Shown in pieces: positions 56,907 through 64,000 of a DNA stretch of 64,000 nt. The stretch's first letter is position 1. The number at the start of each line of letters is the position of its first letter. Origin of the DNA: CAVVYV01 sp963818205 (GTDB lineage: Bacteria > Actinomycetota > Thermoleophilia > Solirubrobacterales > 70-9). The position numbers and the translations under genes were made by a program. The notes under the pieces were generated by a model. It did not search any database and was not told the DNA's origin. It saw only the letters and a list, made by a program, of their open reading frames with translations. The stretch covers positions 150,285 through 214,284 of the forward strand of contig CAWFRG010000016.1 of the NCBI GenBank assembly GCA_963818205.1, written 5' to 3'.

Positions 56907-58553
56907 ATGCCTGATTTGGTCCTGGGTCCCGTCCTTCGCTACGTCTCCGACACGGAGGCCGTCGTCTGGGTGGAGACCGACGACGCCTGTGAGGTCGAGG
57001 TGCTCGACCATCGCGCGCGCACCTTCGGTGTCGAGGGCCACCACTACGCGCTGGTCTGCGTCGATGGGCTCGAACCGGGGACGACCTACGAGTACGGGGT
57101 CTCGCTCGACGGGGAAGCCCGCTGGCCCGAGCCGGGCTCCGAGTTCCCGCCCAGCATCATCCGCACCGTCGATCCGGACGGGCGGATCGATCTGATCTTC
57201 GGCTCCTGCCGGGTCGCCCTCCCGCACCACCCTCCCTACACCCTGCCCAAGGATGAGGACGAGCGCGGCCGCGGGCCCGACGCTCTCCACACGCTGGCGC
57301 TCTCGATGCTGGAGTCGGAGCCCGATCGCTGGCCCGAGCTCGTGCTCCTCCTCGGAGACCAGGTCTACGCGGACGAGGTCTCGCCGCAGGCGCGGGAGTT
57401 CATCCACTCGAGACGGGACACGACCCGGCCTCCGGGGGAGGAGGTGGCCGACTTCGAGGAGTACACGCGCCTCTACTGGGAGTCATGGGGGGACCCCGTG
57501 ATCCGATGGCTGTTCTCGACGACCTCGATCTCGATGGTGATCGACGACCACGACATGCACGACGACTGGAACATCTCCCGCTCGTGGTTAGAGGAGATGC
57601 GTCGCCGGCCGTGGTGGCAGGAGCGAGTGGTGGGCGGGCTGATGTCGTACTGGATCTACCAGTTCATCGGCAACCTCTCGCCGCGGGAGCTCGAGGAGAA
57701 CGACCTCTACCGGAAGGTTCGTCAGCTCGACGAGGCGGGTCCCGTGCTGCGGGAGTTCGCCGCCAAGGACGACCGCGAGCGGGAGGGCAAGCGGTGGAGC
57801 TACTACCGCGACCTCGGCTCGACGCGGCTGATCGTGATGGATTCACGGACCGGGCGGGAGTTGGAGGAGGGTCGTCGGTCGATCTTCGACGAGGACGAGT
57901 GGGACTGGATCCAGGACAAGGCGCGGGGCGACTTCGACCACCTCCTGATCGGGACCTCGGATCCCTACCTGCTGGCGCCCGGCCTGCACTACCTGGAGGC
58001 CTGGAACGAGGCGATCTGCAACGGCGCCTGGGGCGCGGCGGCGGCGGGGGTCGGAGAGCGGATGAGGCGCGCCCTCGACTGCGATCACTGGGGCGCGTTT
58101 CAGCGCTCGTTCATGCGGCTCACCGCCCTGCTGGAGGAGGTCGGCTCGGGCGAGCGCGGCCGTCCCCCGGCCTCGATCTGCATCCTCTCCGGCGACGTCC
58201 ACCACGCCTACCTCGCCGAGGTGGCGTTCCGCCGCGACGCAAACGTGAGCAGCGCCGTCTACCAGGCGGTCTGCTCTCCGTACCGGAAGGCGCTCGACGC
58301 CCACGAGCGCCTCGCGGTGCGGATCGGTCATTCGCGCCCCACCGAAGTCCTCGTCCGCGCCCTCGCCCGAGCCGCGGGGGTCGAGGATCCCGACATCCGG
58401 TGGCGCTTCGCCGGCGGTCCGTACTTCGACAACCAGATCGCGACCCTGAGCCTCGAGGGACGAGAGGCGAGCCTGACGATCTCCAAGACGGTCCACGATC
58501 CCGAGGCGGGGGGGCCGCGGCTGGAGACCGCGTTCGAGCGACGGATCGCCTGA
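56907..58553 (+). CDS. PhoD-like metallophosphoesterase (cytosolic)
   Basis: An intact 548-residue protein. No signal peptide is seen: MPDLVLGPVLRYVSDTEAVV, WVETDDACEVEV begins a PhoD_N-type beta domain. The catalytic core has LIFGSCRVA, LLLGDQVYADE, VIDDHDMHDDWNISRSW, and ICILSGDVHHAYLAEVAF, which carry the metal ligands. This is the actinobacterial cytosolic PhoD_2-like class, distinct from the exported enzyme at 9897. Substrate unknown. It is followed by an epimerase-type gene 3 bases downstream. Confidence 0.9.
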   Translation: MPDLVLGPVLRYVSDTEAVVWVETDDACEVEVLDHRARTFGVEGHHYALVCVDGLEPGTTYEYGVSLDGEARWPEPGSEFPPSIIRTVDPDGRIDLIFGSCRVALPHHPPYTLPKDEDERGRGPDALHTLALSMLESEPDRWPELVLLLGDQVYADEVSPQAREFIHSRRDTTRPPGEEVADFEEYTRLYWESWGDPVIRWLFSTTSISMVIDDHDMHDDWNISRSWLEEMRRRPWWQERVVGGLMSYWIYQFIGNLSPRELEENDLYRKVRQLDEAGPVLREFAAKDDREREGKRWSYYRDLGSTRLIVMDSRTGRELEEGRRSIFDEDEWDWIQDKARGDFDHLLIGTSDPYLLAPGLHYLEAWNEAICNGAWGAAAAGVGERMRRALDCDHWGAFQRSFMRLTALLEEVGSGERGRPPASICILSGDVHHAYLAEVAFRRDANVSSAVYQAVCSPYRKALDAHERLAVRIGHSRPTEVLVRALARAAGVEDPDIRWRFAGGPYFDNQIATLSLEGREASLTISKTVHDPEAGGPRLETAFERRIA

Positions 58554-58556
58554 CCT

Positions 58557-60046
58557 TGGCTCGCAGGGCGCTGGTCACAGGGGCGACGGGGTTCATCGGG
58601 CGCCGGTTGGCCGCCGCGCTCGCGGACGACGGCTGGGAGGTCCGCTGTCTGGTCCGAGACAGCTCGCGGGCCCGCGCCCTGGCCGATCGCGGCCTCGAGC
58701 TGCGCGAGGGTGACGTGCTGGACGCCGAGTCGCTGCGCGGGGTGGGGGAGGGGATCGAGGTCGCCTACTACCTCGTCCACGCGATGGGGCGCGGCGGCGA
58801 GGGTGACTTCGAGGAGCGCGAGCGGCGCGGCGCCCGCAACTTCGCCGAGATGGCGACGCGGGAGGGGATCGGTCGGGTCGTGTACCTCGGCGGGCTCGGC
58901 GAGCACCCCCGCTCCAAGCACCTCCGCAGTCGTCAGCGAACGGCCGAGATCCTCGCCGAGCTCGGGCCGCCGCTGACCTACTTCCGGGCCGGGATGGTCG
59001 TCGGAGCGGACAGCGAGTCCTACCGCACTTTGCGCTACCTGGTGCAGCGGCTACCAGCGATGATCGCTCCGGCTTGGCTGGCGACCCCGACGCAGCCGAT
59101 CGCAGTCAACGACGTGATCACCTACCTCGCGCGCGCCCCGGACGTCGCCGCCTCGGAGGGCCGAGAGGTGCAGATCGGCGGACCGGACGTGCTCTCCTAC
59201 GGCGACATGCTCGACCGGATGGCCGAGGCGCTGGGCGTGCGGCCCCGCCCCAGGTTGCCGGTCCCGCTGCTCACGCCGTGGCTGTCCTCTTTGTGGATCG
59301 GCCTCGTCACGCCCGTCGACGCCGCAATTGCCCGCCCGCTGATCGAGGGGCTCTCCACGCCGACGACCGTCACCGATCCCTCGGGTGCGGCCCCATTCGA
59401 GATCACCCCCACGCCGTTCATGGAGGCACTGCGGCGCACGCTCGCCGAGGATCCCGAGGTCGAGGCGGACGCTCGCCAGGCAGAGCTGCGTCTGTTACCG
59501 GACGAGCTCGGCAAGGTCCAGCGCACCGGCGCCGTCGAGTCGGTTCAGGCGGGGGAGCTGCGGCTCCCCGAGCCCCTGTCAAGGGTCCTGAGTCGGGACT
59601 TCCTGAGCCGAGCTGCGCGGGAGTACTGGCGCTTCGTCACTCGGAGATCCCTGGGCCTGATCCGTGTGGCCTACGCCGGCGACCACCAGTCGATCGTGCT
59701 GCTGGGGCGACCGCTGGTCCTGTTGCGCTTTCGCTCGCCCGAGTACGAGCTGCTCGAGAGCCGCGGCTCGGTCACCTGGCGGATCGAGCGCGGGCTGCTG
59801 GTCTCCCGGGACGGCCGCGATCAGGGATTCCTGCGATTGTCAGTGGGGCGGCGACGAGCCGGACGCCGGCGATCGCGTCCCCGTCCGTGTCCAGATGGAG
59901 GTACGCAACTTCTACCCGTGGCTGCGCGGAAGCGGTCGCTTCGCGCGGGTCGGGGTCTGGATCTACAGCCAAACGCAGCAGCGCATCCATCGATCCGTCA
60001 CGAGGGGCTTCTTACGCTCGCTGGCGAAAACCGCCGCCACCTTTGA
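58557..60046 (+). CDS. NAD(P)-binding epimerase-like protein with DUF2867-type C terminus (frameshifted end)
   Basis: About 495 residues from TTG 58557, 3 bases after the PhoD-like stop. RRALVTGATGFIGRRLAAAL is the Rossmann loop, then VEVAYYLVHAMGRG-type and VVYLGGLGE, TAEILAELGPPLTYFRAGMV. The C-terminal half (VTDPSGAAPFEITPTPFMEA, REYWRFVTRRSLGLIRVAYA, SVTWRIERGLLV) resembles DUF2867. A shift near 59840 gives VQMEVRNFYPWLRGSGRFAR, VGVWIYSQTQQRIHRSVTRG as the proper end. Its stop is unclear: TGA 60044 in the first frame, or inside the tRNA copy in the other. Confidence 0.82.
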
Positions 60047-60054
60047 TGCCCCGA

Positions 60055-60198
<144 letters not shown>

Positions 60199-60242
60199 GA
60201 AGTCGCGGCGGTCGACCCATTGTGCATCCGGCTGGGCCGAGC

Positions 60243-61130
60243 TCAGCCGAACTTCCTCTTGCACGTCTTAATGGCCTTCTTCTTCTTGGCCGGGTCGTTC
60301 TTGTACTTCTTCTTCGCCTTCTTGATGCACTTCTTCAGTTGCACCGGGTTGCCGGTCGGAGCGGCCTGAACCAGTACACCAACGCTGGGTGGCGGTGGGG
60401 CGGGCTGGTCGGCGGGCGCGATTAGCCATTGGGCAGCCAGAGGCCGCCTGGACCCTGGCCTACGCTGGCGACGAACGGGCACAGGTCCTCGCTCCTGACG
60501 TGACCGGTTCGAAGTCGGAGACAGTCCATGAGGTGACCATGGCGCCATTGGTCACCGGCGGCGTCGCTCAGCGGTTGAGCGGGTCGAAGCGGGTCGCCCG
60601 TGTAGGGCGCGACGTAGCCGCCAGCGTCGAGAACGGCACGGGACCGGGTTGCGTGCGTACGTCCATGCACGCAGGTGGTGGTCGAGCTCCGGCGATGTCG
60701 GCGTCGATCCGGTCGTCTCGAAATTCGCCGGATCGGTCGTCATCGCCCCCGTCGGCGCCCCGGGTCACCTAGGGTGCCGGTGAGGGTCTCGAGCGGCGTC
60801 ACGGTGCTGGTCATGGTGACCCCGGGAATCGGTGCTTCAGAGAAACGGGGGAACTGCAAGCCCGGTGGCGGGAAACGTGGAAATCGCAGTGGCTCGGTCG
60901 ATGTCCGCCGTGATCGTGACCAGTAACCGGATTGAGTCGAGAATGTCACGATCTCGATGCCCGTATGACGCACCGACGGTCCATCACCGCATGGTCGAGA
61001 ACGGCACCGTGGTCTGGGCTTGGGCCGAGCCGGTCGTCCCTGCCGAGACGGCGCAGGCCACCACCGCGCCAAGGCAGGCGGCGCGCGCCCTTCTCAGACT
61101 CCTCCTCGGTCTGGACGGGATGTCAGGCAT
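60243..61130 (-). pseudogene. Exported protein with Lys-rich tail, heavily frameshifted
   Basis: ATG 61130 overlaps the stop of the upstream copper-protein gene by 8 bases. The start (RPRRSLRRARAACLGAVVAC, AVSAGTTGSAQAQ) is a good signal peptide. After that, coherent text appears only in pieces across all frames (LVTITADIDRATAISTFPAT; SEDLCPFVASVGQGPGGLWL; APADQPAPPPPSVGVLVQAA). The end is QLKKCIKKAKKKYKNDPAKK, KKAIKTCKRKFG, a Lys/Cys tail that I have seen on exported proteins of this order. Either a real pseudogene or a gene with very many sequence errors. Confidence 0.4.
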
Positions 61131-62751
61131 TGTCCACTTTGGTCTCCACTGAGGGCTGGCCCGCGACTTCAGCGCTTCTTGTACCACCGTGCGTCTTCTT
61201 GTCCTTGACGACCACCCGCTGCTGCATCTGCGTGGGATGGATGGCGCAGAAGAACCGGTAGGTGCCCGGGCGGTCGAACTGCTGCGTGAAGGCGCGGTCG
61301 CCGTCGAGATTGTCCGAGCCGATTCCGAGCGGCCCGTTGGCCAGCGTCAGGTTGTGGAGCTCCGCGCCAGAGAACTGCCAGGTGAGGCTGGAGCCCCTCC
61401 TCACCCTCAGGTTCGGAGCCCCGAAGGAGCGATCCCCGACGGGGACGATCGTGCCGGACGAAGCGTTCTGTAGCGGTCCGGGAGGGGCGTTGATCGTCAC
61501 AGCCTGGCCGTTGGCGTCCAGTCCGGTGAGCGGGATCGTGAACGGGATTGGACCGGGCCTGCCGGGCTGGTCGGTCTTCAGGATCTCCCAGTTGGGGATC
61601 GGGCCGCAGGGCTGGGTCACCGACGGGTCGGGGGCGAGGTAGACGATCATGATCCCCATCACCCGCGTGTGCGGTAACGAGTTGTCGTAAATCGAGTTCA
61701 GCCTTATCGTCTCGCCCGCATGGACGGGGAGGCCCGTGGTGCTGCGGAATGCACTCATGTTGATCGGACCCGGCTCGTGCAGGACCGGACGCACGTTGTA
61801 GAAGGGGTGATCGGGAGGGCCCCAAGTCGGGTCGGAGCCGGCGACCTGCCGATTTCCGCAGCCGGGCTCGGTCAGCCTCAGGCCGATCGCCCCGCCGTGC
61901 ACGTGGCCGCCACCGGCGACGATCCTGCCGCTTTCCGGGAAGACGTAGTCGCGGGCCTCGTTCGTCGTCGGGCGTGAGTTCCAGCCCGTCTTCACCTTCA
62001 TCTTCCCGCGCTTTTGCTTCCTGGCGGCGGAGGCCTTGCTGCCGGCGCGCTTGTGCTTCTTCTTCACCTTCGGCGCGACGCCCGGGATGTTGTAGATCGG
62101 GTCCGCGCGGCAGTCGCGCGCGTCGAGCCAGTAGGGCTTGACGGCGGTCAGCGGACTGGTGTCGACCGTCACCTCATAGTGGATCAGGGCACGGTCCGCG
62201 GTCGCCCGGTGGTTCATGACCATGGCCACGACACCCCAGATGTCGGTGGCCTTGGTCCGGTAGCCGTAGCCTGGGGGCAGCGACATCTTCGCCCGCTCCT
62301 CGCCGGCAGCGTAGAAGCGCTGCGGAGCGAACGAGCCGAAGTTGTCTCGCCCATCGAAGCCGACGAAGCTGCCGCAGGTGCTGTCGCGCTGACTGAGGTT
62401 CGCGAAGACGATGTGATGCAGCATCAGTCGCGAGATCGGCACCTGCTGCCCGGTGTCGGCGTCGACGATGTCCGTCTCCATGTGCGTGATGTAGCCGTCG
62501 AGCGGAGGAGTCGGTGCGGGTGCGACCGACTGCCTCACCTCGTAGCCACCGATCGTCCCCGTCGGGATGTCGCAGGCATAGGTCGTCTGGGTACCAGACG
62601 TCGCGGTCGGGCTGCAGGCGGCGGCTGAGGCCGCGGAAGGCGCGAACAGCACGATGGCGCCGACGAGGCCGAGTAGCGCTGCGAACCGCGCTGGCCTGGC
62701 ACCGGCCCGGTGCTCTGATCGGGTTTGCGCGTCCCTGCGCGAGGTTCCCAA
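61123..62751 (-). CDS. Exported PHM-like protein with C-terminal cupredoxin domain
   Basis: An intact 542-residue protein. The signal peptide is FAALLGLVGAIVLFAPSAAS. The middle has histidine pairs like the copper sites of peptidylglycine/dopamine monooxygenase folds: RLMLHHIVFANLSQ and GGGHVHGGAIGLRL, with MNHRATADRALIHYEVTVD. The C-terminal 100 residues form a plastocyanin-like domain, WQFSGAELHNLTLANG, FFCAIHPTQMQQRVVV, with the type 1 copper set His, Cys, His, Met. A Lys-rich linker (KKKHKRAGSKASAARKQKRG) divides them. It probably binds copper and moves electrons outside the membrane. Confidence 0.8.
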   Translation of the reverse strand: MGTSRRDAQTRSEHRAGARPARFAALLGLVGAIVLFAPSAASAAACSPTATSGTQTTYACDIPTGTIGGYEVRQSVAPAPTPPLDGYITHMETDIVDADTGQQVPISRLMLHHIVFANLSQRDSTCGSFVGFDGRDNFGSFAPQRFYAAGEERAKMSLPPGYGYRTKATDIWGVVAMVMNHRATADRALIHYEVTVDTSPLTAVKPYWLDARDCRADPIYNIPGVAPKVKKKHKRAGSKASAARKQKRGKMKVKTGWNSRPTTNEARDYVFPESGRIVAGGGHVHGGAIGLRLTEPGCGNRQVAGSDPTWGPPDHPFYNVRPVLHEPGPINMSAFRSTTGLPVHAGETIRLNSIYDNSLPHTRVMGIMIVYLAPDPSVTQPCGPIPNWEILKTDQPGRPGPIPFTIPLTGLDANGQAVTINAPPGPLQNASSGTIVPVGDRSFGAPNLRVRRGSSLTWQFSGAELHNLTLANGPLGIGSDNLDGDRAFTQQFDRPGTYRFFCAIHPTQMQQRVVVKDKKTHGGTRSAEVAGQPSVETKVDNA

Positions 62752-62846
62752 TGGATCTCTCCTTGTTGTGACTCCGCTCAGTCGGAGAGAATCAACCGAC
62801 CGCGACTGACAGTATCGAATGTCTCTCCAAGCCGAGCCGTCGAGTA

Positions 62847-63110
62847 ATGCTCTACTGGCTCACCGGCACAGCCGGTTCGGCGGCAAACCTCTACTACGAG
62901 GTCCAGCACGCGGACGAGTGGCCGGAGCCGTCCGGCGTCCCCACTGGAGTCGCTGTCTCTGCCGAGGACATCGCGATCCGGCGCTACGCCGAGCAGAGCA
63001 ACGAGATCGTGCACTGGTCCGAGTTCGACCGCGGCGGCCACTTCGCCGCGATGGAAGCGCCGGATCTGCTGATCAACGACGTGCGGGCGTTCTTCCGTTC
63101 CCTGCGGTGA
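62847..63110 (+). pseudogene. Epoxide hydrolase C-terminal fragment
   Basis: 87 codons: LYWLTGTAGSAANLYYEVQH, VPTGVAVSAEDIAIRRYAEQ, SNEIVHWSEFDRGGHFAAME, APDLLINDVRAFFRSLR. This is the last quarter of epoxide hydrolases of the EHN family, including the catalytic His of GGHFAAMEAP. The N-terminal domain and the nucleophile elbow are absent; upstream sequence to the signal of the divergent copper protein has none of it. A truncated remnant. Confidence 0.7.
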
Positions 63111-63208
63111 CGGGCGCACCCTGTGAGCGGCATGCACGGGAAGTTTTCGATCAGCTCACGGAGGCGGTCGGCGTCGTAGCGAGAAACGGATCGGGCCCCC
63201 GCTACCTA

Positions 63209-63240
63209 ACCGAGGGCCCTCAATAACGAGGGCCCTTGGT
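63209..63240 (+). terminator. Strong hairpin, probable terminator
   Basis: ACCGAGGGCCCTC, loop AATAAC, GAGGGCCCTTGGT followed by GTTTC; 13 pairs with one G-T. It lies 100 bases past the epoxide hydrolase remnant. Nothing coding is seen between 63111 and 63345. Confidence 0.65.
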
Positions 63241-63345
63241 GTTTCTAGCTGCCGCGATGACTTCCTCGCGTAGGCGGATCCCCTCCCGGGCGGCGGAAAT
63301 CCGACCGTATGGCCAGCGACGAATCCCGCCTGGCATCATCGCTGC

Positions 63346-63797
63346 ATGGCCGGGGGCGGTGCTAGCACCACGTGGACCGTCGACGATGGCTTTGACCTCG
63401 ACGGATTCCTCGGCCAGGCCCTCGTGGCGCGCGTCGCGACGGTCGGACGGACCGGGCCGAGCGTGCGACCGCTCTGGTACCTGTGGGAAGGGCGCGCTTT
63501 CTGGTGGCTGACCGGGGGATGGTCAAGGCTCGGACAGCTGCTCGAGCGCGACCCACGCGTCGCCCTCGTCGTCGACACCTGCGACCTCGATCGCGGCGAG
63601 GTGCTGCAGGTCACCGCGCGGGGAAGGGCGGAGCTCCATCCCTTCGAGGCCGACCGAGCGCGCCGCTGGGGACGCCGCTACCTCGGACCCGACGAGCGCC
63701 ACTGGCGTCGCTTCAAAGGCGACGTCTTCCACGATCCTTCGACGCGCTTCGTCGCCCTGGAGCCGACGGTCCTCCGGCCCGCGACCTGTCCTACTGA
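63346..63797 (+). CDS. PPOX-class (pyridoxamine-phosphate-oxidase-like) flavin/F420 protein (frameshifted end)
   Basis: About 150 residues from ATG 63346. FDLDGFLGQALVARVATVGR, TGPSVRPLWYLWEGRAFWWL, LGQLLERDPRVALVVDTCDL, EVLQVTARGRAELHPFEADR and STRFVALEPTVLR are the split-barrel strands in order. A one-base shift near 63780 gives the usual ending ARDLSY and stop at 63797; otherwise the frame runs to 63900. It binds FMN or F420. The last 200 bases of the window (63798-64000) show no gene. Confidence 0.85.
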
Positions 63798-64000
63798 CTG
63801 CCGCGCGTCGCAACGGGAAACCCTTGCGGGCGTTCTCCCTGGATCGTGCCGCTTCCGCTCGCCGCGGAGTGTGAGGTGTCCCGTAAGACCCGCCCGCTAA
63901 ACGCCCGGCGAGGGGGCGTCAAACGCACACCCCGTCGCTCCCGCGTTCGAACGCGAGCGAGCGCGTCGGCCGGGCTAGTCGTAGGTCTCTGATCATCCGC

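Noticed and set aside
62014..62628. A 204-codon top-strand open frame within the copper-protein gene.
   Set aside because: It is antisense to conserved histidine motifs and to the signal peptide of the intact lower-strand gene.

Overview
The window is high-GC DNA, about two thirds G+C by eye, from a chromosome that looks actinobacterial. Gene content points to a Thermoleophilia / Solirubrobacterales-type soil bacterium: DUF6351 and PhoD-like exported proteins, a DUF1918 protein, a GerW-family protein, several SnoaL-like proteins, exported proteins with lysine/cysteine-rich tails, and an initiator tRNA without an encoded CCA. That placement is inference from gene families, not from a marker gene.

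Layout. 0.1-7.4 kb: two small related HTH-like proteins, a flippase-like membrane protein, a DEAD-box RNA helicase convergent with the GTPase TypA/BipA, and an aldehyde dehydrogenase. 7.4-16.2 kb: exported and small stress-type proteins, a PhoD-like phosphatase followed by a DUF6351 protein, then DUF1918, GerW, a beta-carbonic anhydrase, and a DoxX/MarR divergent pair with a clear operator. 16.2-28.4 kb: a regulator-rich stretch with an alpha/beta hydrolase-cyclase fusion, an HxlR regulator and its operator (plus a second, deleted copy of both), three DHA2-type drug exporters, MarR and TetR regulators, and an ECF sigma factor whose frame runs on from an exporter. 28.4-37.9 kb: a second class III cyclase, an aminotransferase, a DHFR-like reductase, an SDR, a cysteine hydrolase, a metallopeptidase and RecQ. 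37.9-42.8 kb: an accessory patch with lower GC in parts, holding an XRE regulator, a coiled-coil protein coupled to a Cys-rich exported protein, a K+ channel, an RHH protein, an Excalibur-thermonuclease and a membrane protein. 42.8-52.7 kb: a D-amino-acid-oxidase-like flavoprotein, small SnoaL-type proteins, a branched-chain-type binding protein, two coupled tiny membrane proteins, an aldo/keto reductase, a MarR-MFS operon, a structured non-coding interval and Ppx/GppA. 52.9-60.2 kb: a tRNA-fMet and a degraded second copy, both with the same terminator, bracket an IS1182-type remnant, an overlapping operon of envelope proteins and a PhoD-like/epimerase pair. 60.2-64 kb: an exported copper-protein pair, an epoxide hydrolase remnant and a PPOX-family protein.

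Two general points govern the reading. First, more than twenty conserved genes are broken by single-base insertions or deletions, often in G/C or A runs, while the reading on both sides stays well conserved. This looks like uncorrected long-read sequence rather than true decay, so those genes are given as one CDS spanning the break, with the break position stated. Second, there are genuine gene fragments that lack most of the protein (cobalamin-binding protein, DHFR, glutamate dehydrogenase, KaiC, epoxide hydrolase, IS1182 transposase, an HxlR copy). These are real remnants and suggest past rearrangement.

I found no complete mobile element, CRISPR array, restriction system or obvious new defence system. 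The best leads for something new are the tRNA-fMet duplication, the HxlR operator pair, the coupled tiny membrane proteins and the 38-43 kb accessory patch.
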